64,000 nt of DNA from Zestomonas insulae (lineage in GTDB: Bacteria > Pseudomonadota > Gammaproteobacteria > Pseudomonadales > Pseudomonadaceae): NCBI RefSeq assembly GCF_016901015.1, contig NZ_JAFEUP010000002.1:434001-498000 (forward strand). The letters run 5' to 3'. A program made the translations under genes and the position numbers. Each line of letters starts with the position of its first letter. The stretch's first letter is position 1. The notes below the pieces were generated by a model. It was not told where the DNA came from, did no database searches, and saw nothing but the letters and a program-made list of their open reading frames with translations. Shown here one piece after another: positions 1 through 7,878 of this stretch.

Positions 1-257
1 GCGAGGTTCGCGCCGACGGCAAGATCAGCCTGAGCCTGCAGCCGGTCGGGCGCCAGGCCGCGGACGCGCTGAGCGAGAGCATTCTCCAGCAGCTGCGCGA
101 CAACCACGGGGTGCTGTTCGTCAGCGACAAGAGCGAGCCGGCGGAGATCAGCCACCGCTTCGGGGTCAGCAAGGGCAACTTCAAGAAGGCTATCGGCGGC
201 CTGTTCAAGCAGGGCCTGATCGTCATTCACGCCGATCGCATCGAACTGGTGGAGTAG
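1..257 (+). CDS. CvfB family S1/winged-helix RNA-binding protein (C-terminal part)
   Basis: The window opens inside a gene. The first complete codon is at position 3, and the frame runs 84 codons to a TAG ending at 257. The visible part matches the C-terminal winged-helix end of CvfB/YitL proteins: a short linker, then a helix-turn-helix-like stretch containing ISHRFGVSKGNFKKAIGGL, and a closing beta wing (LIVIHADRIELVE). In full-length members S1-like OB folds precede this domain and the protein binds RNA. No S1 domain is visible because the 5' part lies outside the window. The next gene is 116 bp downstream on the same strand. The family call is from recognition of the C-terminus only. Confidence 0.75.
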   Translation, partial: EVRADGKISLSLQPVGRQAADALSESILQQLRDNHGVLFVSDKSEPAEISHRFGVSKGNFKKAIGGLFKQGLIVIHADRIELVE

Positions 258-373
258 CGCAAGGGCTTGGTTCCGCGGCCGGCAGGCGCTCTGTTCCGCC
301 ACGCCGGCGTTTTCCCCGCCGGCGGAAGCCGGTATGGTTTGCCCCCTCGATCACCCGGAAGTGGAGTCCTTTC

Positions 374-811
374 ATGAGCCTGCACGGCGACTACGATTCG
401 CAGAACATCTTCGCCCAGATCATTCGCGGCGATGCCCCTTGCTACAAGCTGTATGAAGACGACGACGTGCTGGCCTTTCTCGACCTGTTCCCGCAGTCCT
501 ACGGCCACACCCTGGTGATCCCCAAGCGCGCCGAGGCACGCAACCTGCTGGAGATCGACGCGGATAACCTGAGCAAGATGATGCTCGCGGTGCAGAAGCT
601 CACCCAGGTGATCGTCGACGAGCTGCAGCCCGACGGCGTGCAGGTGGCGCAGTTCAACGGCGCACCGGCCGGGCAGACGGTGTTCCACATACACGTGCAC
701 ATCATCCCGCGCATGGCCGGCGAGAAACTCGGCATTCACGCCACCAACCGCGCCGATGCCGGCGAACTGGAGCAGCTCCAGGCGCGCCTGGTCAAACGCA
801 TCCAGGGCTGA
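374..811 (+). CDS. HIT family protein (histidine triad nucleotide-binding)
   Basis: 145-residue HIT-domain protein. The C-terminal half carries the histidine triad HIHVHIIPR at about residues 103-111, where the middle histidine forms the nucleotidyl intermediate in this superfamily. The N-terminal half has the usual FLDLFPQSYGHTLVIPKRA core strand. HIT enzymes hydrolyse or transfer AMP from nucleotide conjugates in the cytoplasm; the natural substrate here is unknown. The ATG at 374 has a GGAG Shine-Dalgarno 9 bases upstream. It is followed by a strong intrinsic terminator, so it is probably the last gene of its transcript. A HIT gene two genes from phoA is, as I recall, also the arrangement in P. 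aeruginosa. Confidence 0.93.
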   Translation: MSLHGDYDSQNIFAQIIRGDAPCYKLYEDDDVLAFLDLFPQSYGHTLVIPKRAEARNLLEIDADNLSKMMLAVQKLTQVIVDELQPDGVQVAQFNGAPAGQTVFHIHVHIIPRMAGEKLGIHATNRADAGELEQLQARLVKRIQG

Positions 812-845
812 GCCTGATACGCGCGCTGGCGCGGAGTTGCCGAGC

Positions 846-877
846 AAGGGCGTGCCGACATCCGGCACGCCCTTTTT
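846..877 (+). terminator. Intrinsic terminator after the HIT gene
   Basis: An 11-bp perfect stem (AAGGGCGTGCC at 846-856 with GGCACGCCCTT at 864-874) and a 7-base loop run into a TTTTT tract at 873-877. It lies 35 bp past the HIT stop codon and just before the end of the converging gene on the other strand. Confidence 0.88.
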
Positions 878-886
878 CATGCCCGG

Positions 887-1249
887 CTAACCGGGGCGTT
901 CGTCTTCGGCGGTGCAGAACAGCCGGGCGTCGGTGTCGCGGCCGATCGGGCGGCTGTCGACCAGCAGGGTCGCGGTATCACCCGGTGGCAGCGTCAGGCT
1001 GCGGCCCAGCGGCCGCATGGCATCGGCCAGTCCCGGTTGCACCCGGCACTCGACGGTCTGCCCGCTCTGGTTGGTGACGCGCAGGATCTGGCTGGCGCCG
1101 CGGCTGATGGCGGAGCCTTCCACCGCGTGGATCGGCGCGGCGCCGAGCAGGGTGGTGATGGCCAGGCCGTTGAGGTCCTGTTGCAGTTCGGCGGCGGCCA
1201 TCAGCGGCAAGCAGGCGAGCAGCCCGCTCGGGAGCAGCAGTGTGTTCAT
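887..1249 (-). CDS. Small secreted protein, distant paralogue of the pair at 38.5-39.2 kb
   Basis: 120-residue protein with a signal peptide (about residues 1-20, ending MAAA-ELQ) and a short beta-rich body. The core reads ILRVTNQSGQTVECRV, then RSLTLPPGDTATL and a C-terminal Cys (ARLFC). The order 'strand - Cys-x-V - charged turn - LxPGxxATL - terminal Cys' matches the two small secreted proteins at 38495 and 38921, so I place it in the same family. Relatives in Pseudomonas carry, as I recall, the misleading database name 3-phosphoglycerate kinase; nothing here resembles that enzyme. The two conserved cysteines suggest a periplasmic disulfide. A GGAGGT ribosome-binding site lies 6 bases before the ATG. 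Function unknown. Confidence 0.75.
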   Translation of the reverse strand: MNTLLLPSGLLACLPLMAAAELQQDLNGLAITTLLGAAPIHAVEGSAISRGASQILRVTNQSGQTVECRVQPGLADAMRPLGRSLTLPPGDTATLLVDSRPIGRDTDARLFCTAEDERPG

Positions 1250-1464
1250 CGGATACCTCCGGGGCCTCTAGCGGGTCTAGAGGGGCGCCGTGGGCGGCGA
1301 GTCGCGACGACGTCGCCGGCGGAATCGTCCGCTCCGGGGAGGGCTCGGGGCGGCGGCACATCGAGCGCGCGAGGCAATGGCAGGGGGCGGAGCATCCGCC
1401 GGGCTCGGCGATCTGTGTTGAGTCTAGGTGAGCTGCGCTGCAGCAACTCGCCGCGCATCGGCGC

Positions 1465-1492
1465 GCCGCCCGCTTTGTGGGGAGCGGGCGGC
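1465..1492 (-). terminator. Hairpin downstream of phoA (no U-tract)
   Basis: A perfect 10-bp stem (GCCGCCCGCT at 1465-1474 with AGCGGGCGGC at 1483-1492, 8-base loop) sits 12 bp past the phoA stop. Reading on the minus strand there is no T-run after it, so it may be an mRNA 3'-end protecting stem rather than a full intrinsic terminator. Confidence 0.45.
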
Positions 1493-1503
1493 ACGCGGTC
1501 CGT

Positions 1504-2937
1504 TTACTTCAGGTCCAGCGCATTGACGATGGTGAAGAACAGGTCGGTCTGGTCGGTCAGGCCGGTGACGTTGGCCGCGCGCGGGCCATAGGCGGCGATG
1601 CGCAGCTGGCTGCCGGTGTGTTCCTGCGAGTCGCCTTCCGAGGTGCCGTAGCTGACCGCCATCGGCGCGCCGTCCTTGGTGGTGAGCAGCTGTGTCAGGC
1701 CGGGCGCCGAAGTTTCCGGGGCGACGATCTGGCTGGTGTGGGCGTGGTCGGCGGTGACAATGACCAGCGTGTGGCCATCGGCCTTGGCGAAGGCCAGGGC
1801 CTTCTGCACGGCTTCGTCGAGGTCGACGGTCTCACCGATCTGCCCGCACGGGTTGGCGGCGTGGTCCTGCTTGTCGATCGAGGCGCCTTCGACCTGCAGG
1901 AAGAAACCGTTGCGGTTGTCCTTCAGCAACTCGATGGCCTTGCCGGTCATCTCGGCCAGGCTCGGCAGGCTGCTGACCCGCTCCGGATTGGGCTGGCAGG
2001 TCACCGCAGGCTGGTTGAGGTTGCCGTGGTAGCTGGCCTTCGGGCCCAGCCAGCGCACCGGCATGTTGCCGGCGGCGAACAGGCCGAGCAGCGGCTGCTT
2101 CTGGTTGGCGCTGCGCACCTGTTTCAGCGCGTTGAGGTTCTCGACGACCTGGAAGCCGCGCGCCGTGGCCTGGTCGCGCAGGGTCTTACCGAGCCATTTG
2201 CCGGCCTTGGCGGTTTCCTTGAAGGTCGCCGCGCCGCCGCCGAGGGTCACGTCCGGACGGGTGTCGAGCAGCTGTTCGGTGATCGAGCCGCGGCCGCCGT
2301 TCTCCAAGGCGTTGCTCGGGCACTGGGCGCTGGTGGCCACCGGGCCATAGCACTTGCGGCCAGTGACGTGGGCGACCTGCACGGCCGGGGTGGCGTCCTG
2401 CAGCTCGGCGGTGGAGACGTTGCCGGTGGCCTTGCCGCGCAGCTTGGCCAGTTGCAGCAGGGTGGCGTGCGGCTGCTCGTGGATGTCCACGCCGATGGCG
2501 CCGTTGTAGGTCTTCACGCCGCTGGCCCAGGCGGTGCCGGAGGCCGCCGAGTCGGTTACGTAGTCCGGCAGGCCGGTGTCCTTGTGCAGTGCGTAGTGGG
2601 TGTACTGACCGGTGATCGGCAGGGCGTCGATGCCCTTGAAGTAGCCGCCGGCGCCCTCGGCGTAGTTGCGCGCCAGGGTGATTTCCGAATCGCCCATGCC
2701 GTCGCCGATCAGCAGGATGACGTTCTTCACCTTGCGCTCGGACAGCGAGGCACGCACGGCGTCGGTGAGATCACCGGTGACGCGCCGGGCGCCGCCGAAT
2801 TCACTGAGCTCGCCGCGCGCCTGGCGGTTGAGCAGGCTCTTGCTGTCGGCGGATTTGTCGGCAAAGGCGGGCACCGCGCTGCCCAGCAGGGCGGCGGAGA
2901 GGGCGATGGAAACAGCCAGCGGGGTACGAATGGTCAT
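1504..2937 (-). CDS. phoA: Alkaline phosphatase
   Basis: 477-residue periplasmic phosphomonoesterase that releases phosphate from organic esters. A Sec signal peptide spans residues 1-26 (cleavage after AVPAFA). Metal and active-site motifs are in order: [10 protein letters not shown] with the metal Asp near 79, [10 protein letters not shown] with the nucleophilic Ser near 130, [13 protein letters not shown] with Glu/Asp/His metal ligands, VTADHAHTS, and GDSQEHTG with the last zinc His. Length and motifs match Pseudomonas PhoA. It has its own transcript: a Pho-box candidate lies 128 bp upstream, and the 336-bp gap separates it from the divergent TonB receptor. Expected to respond to phosphate limitation through PhoB. 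Confidence 0.96.
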   Translation of the reverse strand: MTIRTPLAVSIALSAALLGSAVPAFADKSADSKSLLNRQARGELSEFGGARRVTGDLTDAVRASLSERKVKNVILLIGDGMGDSEITLARNYAEGAGGYFKGIDALPITGQYTHYALHKDTGLPDYVTDSAASGTAWASGVKTYNGAIGVDIHEQPHATLLQLAKLRGKATGNVSTAELQDATPAVQVAHVTGRKCYGPVATSAQCPSNALENGGRGSITEQLLDTRPDVTLGGGAATFKETAKAGKWLGKTLRDQATARGFQVVENLNALKQVRSANQKQPLLGLFAAGNMPVRWLGPKASYHGNLNQPAVTCQPNPERVSSLPSLAEMTGKAIELLKDNRNGFFLQVEGASIDKQDHAANPCGQIGETVDLDEAVQKALAFAKADGHTLVIVTADHAHTSQIVAPETSAPGLTQLLTTKDGAPMAVSYGTSEGDSQEHTGSQLRIAAYGPRAANVTGLTDQTDLFFTIVNALDLK

Positions 2938-3064
2938 GGGCGAAATCCCTGTGCAAAGGCGTTATTCGGAGTGGAATGCAGCGTTCCGGGACTACCGCCA
3001 GGCGATACCTGGCCCCAGCCGATGGGCAAGCAAGCCGAGGGTAGGCGGGCTGGGTTAAGCGGCG

Positions 3065-3082
3065 ATGACAGGCAGATGGCGA
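3065..3082 (-). promoter_or_regulatory. Pho-box candidate upstream of phoA
   Basis: On the minus strand the sequence reads TCGCCAT-CTGC-CTGTCAT. The second 7-mer is a perfect PhoB half-site and the first matches 4 of 7, with the standard 4-bp spacer. It lies 128 bp before the phoA start codon. The -10 is not obvious. The perfect half-site and the gene it precedes support the call; the weak first half-site limits it. Confidence 0.5.
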
Positions 3083-3155
3083 TTCGTGGTGCGCAAACTG
3101 CGCCGGCGCAGTGGCCAAAATTTGCACAGCCACCTACGCTGATGCGACTGCATCG

Positions 3156-3195
3156 CAAATAGGGTGGCACCGCAACAGCAAGGGGTTGCTATTTG
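3156..3195 (+). other. Nested dyad (possible three-way junction) upstream of the TonB receptor
   Basis: The outer arms CAAATA (3156-3161) and TATTTG (3190-3195) enclose the inner arms GCAAC (3172-3176) and GTTGC (3185-3189). The inner arms directly continue the right outer arm. The 10 extra bases on the left can fold as a small stem (GGT/ACC). In the 336-bp phoA-receptor gap this is the first of three dyads. It could be an operator or a folded leader RNA; no known riboswitch motif was recognised. Confidence 0.4.
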
Positions 3196-3204
3196 GAGCG
3201 CCGG

Positions 3205-3231
3205 GTCTGACCGGAAGGCGGCGGGTCAGAC
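3205..3231 (+). other. 8-bp perfect hairpin in the TonB receptor leader
   Basis: GTCTGACC (3205-3212) pairs perfectly with GGTCAGAC (3224-3231) across an 11-base loop. It is followed at 3238-3248 by a third small dyad, CCGGTAACCGG. There is no T-run, so it is not an intrinsic terminator. It lies 43 bp before the receptor ATG. Confidence 0.4.
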
Positions 3232-3273
3232 AGGTGTCCGGTAACCGGCCAACTTTTCTGGCGAGGTTGCGAC

Positions 3274-5490
3274 ATGGCTAATTCCGTTCCCGTGCGTCTC
3301 AACTGGTTGGCGTTGTGCTGTTCCCTGAGCCTGGCTGCCGAGGCGGCGCCCGAGGCCGAGCGGGAAGCAGCGGAGGGGCAGGCCGGCGCCGTGGTGCTCG
3401 GCGAAACCCGCATCGAGGATCAGCGCGCCCAGAACGCCCTGCCGCCGGTCTACCAGGGCGGCCAGGTGGCCCGCGGCGGCCAGCTCGGTGTGCTGGGCAA
3501 CCAGGACATCATGGATGTGCCATTCAGCATGAGCAGCTACACCGAGGCGCTGATCGAGGACCAGCAGGCCGAGGACATCGGTCAGGTGCTGCTCAACGAT
3601 TCATCGGTGCGCCAGGCCTCGGGCTTCGCCAACGCCGCACAGGTCTTCGTCATTCGCGGCTTTCCGGTGAACACCGATGACATTTCCTACAACGGCCTGT
3701 ACGGCGTGCTGCCGCGGCAGATCATCTCCACCGACGCGCTCGAGCGGGTCGAGGTGTTCAAGGGGCCGAATGCCTTCATCAACGGCGTGACCCCCACCGG
3801 CTCGGGCATCGGTGGCGGCATCAACCTGCAGCCCAAACGCGCCCAGGACGACCCGATTCGCCGCTTCACCCTCGACGTCAGCGGCGAAGGCCGAGTCGGC
3901 GAGCACCTCGACCTCGGCCAGCGCTTCGGCGCCGACAGCCGCTTCGGCGCGCGCCTCAACCTCGGCCAGCGCGAGGGCGAGACGGCGGTCGACGACGAGC
4001 CCCAGCGCACCAAGCTGTTCGCCATCGGCCTGGATTACCGCGGCGATGCGTTCCGCTGGTCCGGCGATTTCGCCTACCAGAAGCAGCGCGTCAACGGCGG
4101 GCGCAACATCGTCCAGCTCGGTGCCGGGCTGACCTCGATTCCCGACGCCCCGGACGCCGACACCAACTACGCGCCGGACTGGAACTTCACCGAGCTGGAA
4201 GACACCTTTGGCATGTCGCGCATCGAGTACGACCTCAATGACGACTGGACCCTGTACGCCGCGGGTGGCGCCAAGCACACTCGCGAAGTCGGCCGCTACA
4301 CCACCGTGCGCCTGCTCGACGAGGCCGGCACCACCGCGGTGTCCGGCTCGTTCATTCCCCACGACGAGGACAACACCTCGGTGATGGCCGGGCTCAACGG
4401 CGAGGCCTGGACCGGGCCGGTCAGTCACAAGATCAACCTCGGCCTGGCCGGTATCTGGGCGCAGCAGAAGAACGCCTTCGACTTCGACCTCAGTACCCGG
4501 CCGAGCAACCTCTACGACCCGGTCGACGTGGCGCCGCCCAACCTGCCGGGCACCTTCCGCGGCGGCGACGACCATGATCCGGCGGTGACCGGCAAGACCA
4601 CCACACGCAGCGCGGCGATTTCCGACACCCTCGGCTTCAGCGACGATCGCCTGCTGGTGACCATCGGCCTGCGTCGCCAGTCGCTGCTGGTGCAGGGCTA
4701 CAACTACGACGGCTTCAACGGCGTGCGGGTGCCGGGCTTCGACGGTGCGCGCAACGCCAAGTACGACGAGTCGATCACCACCCCGGTGTACGGCATCGTC
4801 CTCAAACCCTGGGAGCACGTGGCGTTCTACATCAACCGCATCGAGGGTCTGGCCCAGGGGCCGACTGCGCCGGCCAACACGGTCAACGTCGGCGAGGTGT
4901 TCTCGCCGGCGCGCACCAAGCAGATCGAGGCCGGAGTCAAGGTCGATATGGGCAGCTACGGCGCGACGCTCGGGGTGTACCGCATCGAGCAGCCGGCCGA
5001 TGGCTTCACCAATGCCGACAACGTGTTCGTCCGCGACGGCCAGCAGGTCAACAAGGGCGTCGAGCTGAATCTGTTCGGTGAGCCGCTCAACGGCCTGCGC
5101 CTGATCGGCGGGGTGACGGTGATGGACACCGAGCTGGAGGACACCGAGGACGGCCTCAACGACGGCAACGACGCGATCGGCGTGCCGAGCTTCCAGTTCA
5201 ACGCCTCGGCCGACTGGGACGTGCCCGGCCTCGACGGCCTGGCGCTCAACGCACGCATGCTGCGCACCGGCGGCCAGGAGGTGAATGCCGCCAACACCCT
5301 GAGCATCCCAACCTGGAACCGCTTCGACGTCGGCGCGCGCTACAGCTTCCAGGCCGCGGCGCGCGACGTCACGGTACGCCTCAACGTGGAGAACCTGACT
5401 GACGAGGAATACTGGGCCTCGTCGTTCGGCGGCTACCTGACCCAGGGCGAGCCGCGCCTGATCAAGCTGTCCGGCACCCTGGAGTTCTGA
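3274..5490 (+). CDS. TonB-dependent siderophore-type outer membrane receptor
   Basis: 738-residue outer membrane gated porin that imports a ferric chelate using TonB energy. A signal peptide (about residues 1-24) is followed directly by a TonB-box-like segment (GAVVLGETRIED, about 38-49) and the plug domain (DVPFSMSSYT, VRQASGFANAAQVFVIRGF, RVEVFKGPNAFINGV, GIGGGINLQPKRA). A 22-strand barrel follows and ends in the canonical aromatic terminus LIKLSGTLEF. There is no N-terminal STN signalling domain, so it should not signal through an ECF/anti-sigma pair. No clear Fur box is visible; the leader carries three dyads. The substrate cannot be inferred from sequence. It is transcribed divergently from phoA. 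Confidence 0.92.
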   Translation: MANSVPVRLNWLALCCSLSLAAEAAPEAEREAAEGQAGAVVLGETRIEDQRAQNALPPVYQGGQVARGGQLGVLGNQDIMDVPFSMSSYTEALIEDQQAEDIGQVLLNDSSVRQASGFANAAQVFVIRGFPVNTDDISYNGLYGVLPRQIISTDALERVEVFKGPNAFINGVTPTGSGIGGGINLQPKRAQDDPIRRFTLDVSGEGRVGEHLDLGQRFGADSRFGARLNLGQREGETAVDDEPQRTKLFAIGLDYRGDAFRWSGDFAYQKQRVNGGRNIVQLGAGLTSIPDAPDADTNYAPDWNFTELEDTFGMSRIEYDLNDDWTLYAAGGAKHTREVGRYTTVRLLDEAGTTAVSGSFIPHDEDNTSVMAGLNGEAWTGPVSHKINLGLAGIWAQQKNAFDFDLSTRPSNLYDPVDVAPPNLPGTFRGGDDHDPAVTGKTTTRSAAISDTLGFSDDRLLVTIGLRRQSLLVQGYNYDGFNGVRVPGFDGARNAKYDESITTPVYGIVLKPWEHVAFYINRIEGLAQGPTAPANTVNVGEVFSPARTKQIEAGVKVDMGSYGATLGVYRIEQPADGFTNADNVFVRDGQQVNKGVELNLFGEPLNGLRLIGGVTVMDTELEDTEDGLNDGNDAIGVPSFQFNASADWDVPGLDGLALNARMLRTGGQEVNAANTLSIPTWNRFDVGARYSFQAAARDVTVRLNVENLTDEEYWASSFGGYLTQGEPRLIKLSGTLEF

Positions 5491-5513
5491 AGCGCGTGCG
5501 CCGGCAAACTTGA

Positions 5514-5553
5514 GCGATGGGCAGGTATCTCCAATACTGCCTGGACCCATCGC
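5514..5553 (+). other. Long hairpin immediately before the lipoprotein ribosome-binding site
   Basis: GCGATGGG (5514-5521) pairs perfectly with CCCATCGC (5546-5553). Inside it, CAGG and TAT pair imperfectly with ATA and CCTG. The stem ends 2 bases before the AAGGAG Shine-Dalgarno of the lipoprotein gene and starts 23 bp after the receptor stop codon. It lacks a T-run. It could be a transcript boundary or a translational control element. Confidence 0.45.
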
Positions 5554-5567
5554 CCAAGGAGCTGGAC

Positions 5568-5993
5568 ATGCGATCGATCGTTACCCTCTTGTCTTTGACG
5601 TTGCTGGCCGGCTGTTCGTCGTACCGCGCCGACCCGGATCGCGTGCAAGCCGTGCCGAGCGAGCGGCTGCTGGCCTTCCAGCAGAGCGAGGCGGCAGGCG
5701 GCGAGATCGTCGTCAACCGCGACCTCGGCTTCCTCGGCGGCGGCTGCTACGTCGAGGTGCGCGTCGACCGGCAGCTGGCGGCGCGCATCGGCGTCGGCGA
5801 AGTCGCCACCTTCCAGGTGCCGGCGGGTGATCGGATCGTCGGCATCGCCGCCGATGCCCAGGACGAAACCTTGTGTGGCAAGGGCCGACTGAACCGCGAG
5901 CTGGCGGTGCAGGTGGCGGCGGGGGAGAATTACCGCTTCCGTATCGTCAGCGAGAACACCGGCGGCTTCGCCATTCGCCCGGATACGCCCTGA
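5568..5993 (+). CDS. Predicted outer-membrane or periplasmic lipoprotein, unknown function
   Basis: 141-residue protein with a clear lipoprotein signal. The hydrophobic segment MRSIVTLLSLTLLAGC ends in the lipobox LLAGC, with Cys16 the lipidation site and SS at +2/+3, which favours the outer membrane. The mature part is a small beta-rich domain (GCYVEVRVDRQLAARIGVGEV, then FQVPAGDRIVGI) of the kind seen in uncharacterised Pseudomonas lipoproteins. The ATG at 5568 was chosen because AAGGAG sits 6 bases upstream; an earlier in-frame ATG at 5517 lies inside the hairpin and would bury the signal peptide. It follows the TonB receptor by 77 bp and may be cotranscribed with it. Confidence 0.85.
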   Translation: MRSIVTLLSLTLLAGCSSYRADPDRVQAVPSERLLAFQQSEAAGGEIVVNRDLGFLGGGCYVEVRVDRQLAARIGVGEVATFQVPAGDRIVGIAADAQDETLCGKGRLNRELAVQVAAGENYRFRIVSENTGGFAIRPDTP

Positions 5994-6011
5994 CCTGCCG
6001 CGAGACCCGTT

Positions 6012-6233
6012 GTGAAGCCTGAAGACCTGCAATTGCTGCTGACCCGCGCCATGCCGTTCGGCAAGTACAAGGGGCGGCTGATCGCCGACCTGCCCGCCAA
6101 CTACCTCGGCTGGTTCGCCCGCGAAGGCTTTCCCGCGGGCGAGTTGGGCCGCCTGCTGGCGCTGATGCATGAGATCGACCACAACGGCCTGGGCGCCTTG
6201 CTCGAGCCGTTGCGCCAGCGCCCGCGCGGGTGA
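6012..6233 (+). CDS. DUF3820 family protein
   Basis: 73-residue protein matching the DUF3820 family: an MPFGKYKGRLIADLPANYLGWFAREGFPAG core followed by a LMHEIDHNGL segment. The family is widespread in proteobacteria and some annotations call it a putative quorum-sensing-regulated virulence factor; its biochemical role is not known. Translation starts at GTG 6012, the first start in frame, with only a weak GAG-type ribosome-binding site. It lies 18 bp after the lipoprotein stop and is probably cotranscribed with it. The FNR-type regulator follows 79 bp downstream. Confidence 0.8.
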   Translation: MKPEDLQLLLTRAMPFGKYKGRLIADLPANYLGWFAREGFPAGELGRLLALMHEIDHNGLGALLEPLRQRPRG

Positions 6234-6312
6234 TCTGCGGCAGCAGTTGCTAAGGTCATAGCAGAAGCGTCGCACCGGGACCGTGCGCGCGCACGCTCTC
6301 TGGGGGAGCCTG

Positions 6313-7023
6313 ATGAACCACGTGACCACGCCGGAACCCTATTGCCGCAACTGCCGCCTGGCCCCGCCATCGCTCGGCGAGGACCGTTTCCACGAACTCG
6401 AAGCGATCATCAAACCCGGGCGTTTGCTCAACGCCGGCGAGTACCTGTTTCGCCAGGGCGACCCGTTCGACAGCGTGTTCCTGGTGCGCTCCGGCTCGGT
6501 GAAGACCTTCGCCACCAGTGAACAGGGCCTGGAGAAGATCACCGGTTTCTACTTTCCCACGGAAATCTTCGGCTTCTCCGGCATCGGCGAAGGGCACTTT
6601 CCGGTGTCCGCCCAGGCGCTGGAGAAAACCCTGTGCAGCCGCATTCCGTTCGACGAGCTGGAGCGACTGTCCGAGCGCACGCCGGGTCTGGCGCACCAGA
6701 TGATGCTGCTGATGAGTCAGAAGATTCGTGAGGACCAGCAGATGAAGCTGCTGCTGTCGCGGCTCAATGCCGATTCGCGGATCGCCGCGTTCCTGCTCAA
6801 CCTGTCCGCGCACTTTCGCGAGCGCGGCTTCTCCGCGCTGCGCTTTCGCCTGAGCATGTCGCGGCACGACATCGCCGATTACCTGGGCCTGGCGGTGGAA
6901 ACCGTTTCGCGCAGCTTCTCGCGCCTGCAGAAGCAGGGCCTGCTGCGCATCGAGCGGCGGGAGACCGAGATTCTCGATTTCACCGCGCTGTGCATGCTGG
7001 CCGGCGGCGAGCTGGACCTGTAG
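6313..7023 (+). CDS. FNR/Anr-type CRP-family regulator with an altered iron-sulfur ligand set
   Basis: 236-residue transcription factor: N-terminal Cys region, cyclic-nucleotide-binding-like beta roll (about 25-140), dimer helix (about 150-175), and winged HTH (SMSRHDIADYLGLAVETVSRSF, about 188-209) carrying the E-x-x-S-R motif that reads FNR half-sites (TTGAT). E. coli FNR binds its [4Fe-4S] cluster with Cys20, 23, 29 and 122. Here the CxxC is kept (Cys11, Cys14), but the third position is Ser20. The fourth aligned position is Ser109, with a Cys one residue earlier at 108. Oxygen sensing may therefore be altered or lost. Start ATG 6313 has GGGGGAG upstream. It ends 1 bp before the converging gene. 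Confidence 0.88.
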   Translation: MNHVTTPEPYCRNCRLAPPSLGEDRFHELEAIIKPGRLLNAGEYLFRQGDPFDSVFLVRSGSVKTFATSEQGLEKITGFYFPTEIFGFSGIGEGHFPVSAQALEKTLCSRIPFDELERLSERTPGLAHQMMLLMSQKIREDQQMKLLLSRLNADSRIAAFLLNLSAHFRERGFSALRFRLSMSRHDIADYLGLAVETVSRSFSRLQKQGLLRIERRETEILDFTALCMLAGGELDL

Positions 7024-7024
7024 T

Positions 7025-7747
7025 TCAGCGGTAGCGGGCCAGGATGGCGTCGAACTCGCCGTCCTGCTTCATCCGCACCAGCGCGCGTAGCAGTGCCATG
7101 GTCGGCACATCCGGCTCGTCGCGCACGATGCAGGCGACCAGGTCCTCGGAAATCTGCTCTACCGCGTACAGCGGCTCGCTGGACGGCCGCTGGCGGTTGT
7201 ACCAGGCCAGCGCCAGCTCGTTGCTCACCGCGTAGTGATTGCGCCCGGCGCTCAACTTGCTCAGCGTCAGCAGCTGGGTGCGTGCGTCGTCGCGCTGCAG
7301 CTGGCCGCTGGCGAACAGCGGCTCCAGGCGCGGGTAGCTGAAGCCGAGCACGGTGCCGATCACCTCATCGTGCAGCTGTTCCGGGCGCACCTGGGTCGGC
7401 GTCGGCGCCACCAGCATGTCGCGGTGCATCATGAACGGCACGCTCCAGATGTACTGGTAGTGCGACTCGCGCAACCAGTCCGGGTTGACGTAGCAGCGCA
7501 CGTCGATCTCGCCGCGCGCGAGCATCTGCTGCACGCGCTTGCGCGGCCTGACCAGCTGCTCGGCCTGGCGGCCGACCTTCTGCGCCAGGCGCGTCTGCAG
7601 GTCGTAGAGAATGCCGCCAGTGGCCCGGCCGTCTTCGATGCGCACCATCGGCATCGCCCAGCTGTCGCTGATCGAGAAGCGCAGCGGACGCTGCTCGGCC
7701 ATGACAGTCCCGGTCAACAGCAACAGCGCAATGAGCAGAAAGGGCAT
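7025..7747 (-). CDS. Periplasmic substrate-binding protein (SBP family 3-like)
   Basis: 240-residue exported protein. The signal peptide is about residues 1-18 (MPFLLIALLLLTGTVMA-EQ). The body has the bilobal type II fold outline seen in amino-acid-binding proteins and related orphan sensors (RPLRFSISDSWAMPM, GGILYDLQTRLAQKVG, DVRCYVNPDWLRESHYQYIWSVPFM, a hinge region, and a C-terminal MALLRALVRMKQDGEFDAILARYR helix). No ABC permease or ATPase is adjacent, so it may be a stand-alone sensor or part of a scattered system. The start at 7747 places the signal peptide at the N-terminus; a longer in-frame start at 7861 adds a low-complexity tail and was rejected. It converges on the FNR-type gene. 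Confidence 0.75.
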   Translation of the reverse strand: MPFLLIALLLLTGTVMAEQRPLRFSISDSWAMPMVRIEDGRATGGILYDLQTRLAQKVGRQAEQLVRPRKRVQQMLARGEIDVRCYVNPDWLRESHYQYIWSVPFMMHRDMLVAPTPTQVRPEQLHDEVIGTVLGFSYPRLEPLFASGQLQRDDARTQLLTLSKLSAGRNHYAVSNELALAWYNRQRPSSEPLYAVEQISEDLVACIVRDEPDVPTMALLRALVRMKQDGEFDAILARYR

Positions 7748-7878
7748 GCGGATTCCGTTCGACCGAGAGCGGCTGCCGGCGCCGGCAGGAGAAGGCGGCC
7801 CGTTGGAATGCGCCGGGCCACCGCAGGCTAGACAGCTTACCGTTCCGCGCCGACGCTGCAAACGCGCGCCGCTGCGCC

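Noticed and set aside
1477..3162. A 561-codon open frame antiparallel to phoA
   Set aside because: Glycine/alanine/arginine-rich composition typical of a high-GC shadow. The opposite strand encodes a complete PhoA with signal peptide and all metal-site motifs.
3601..5550. A 649-codon open frame antiparallel to the TonB receptor
   Set aside because: No ribosome-binding site or domain. The receptor on the other strand has signal peptide, plug and C-terminal aromatic residue.
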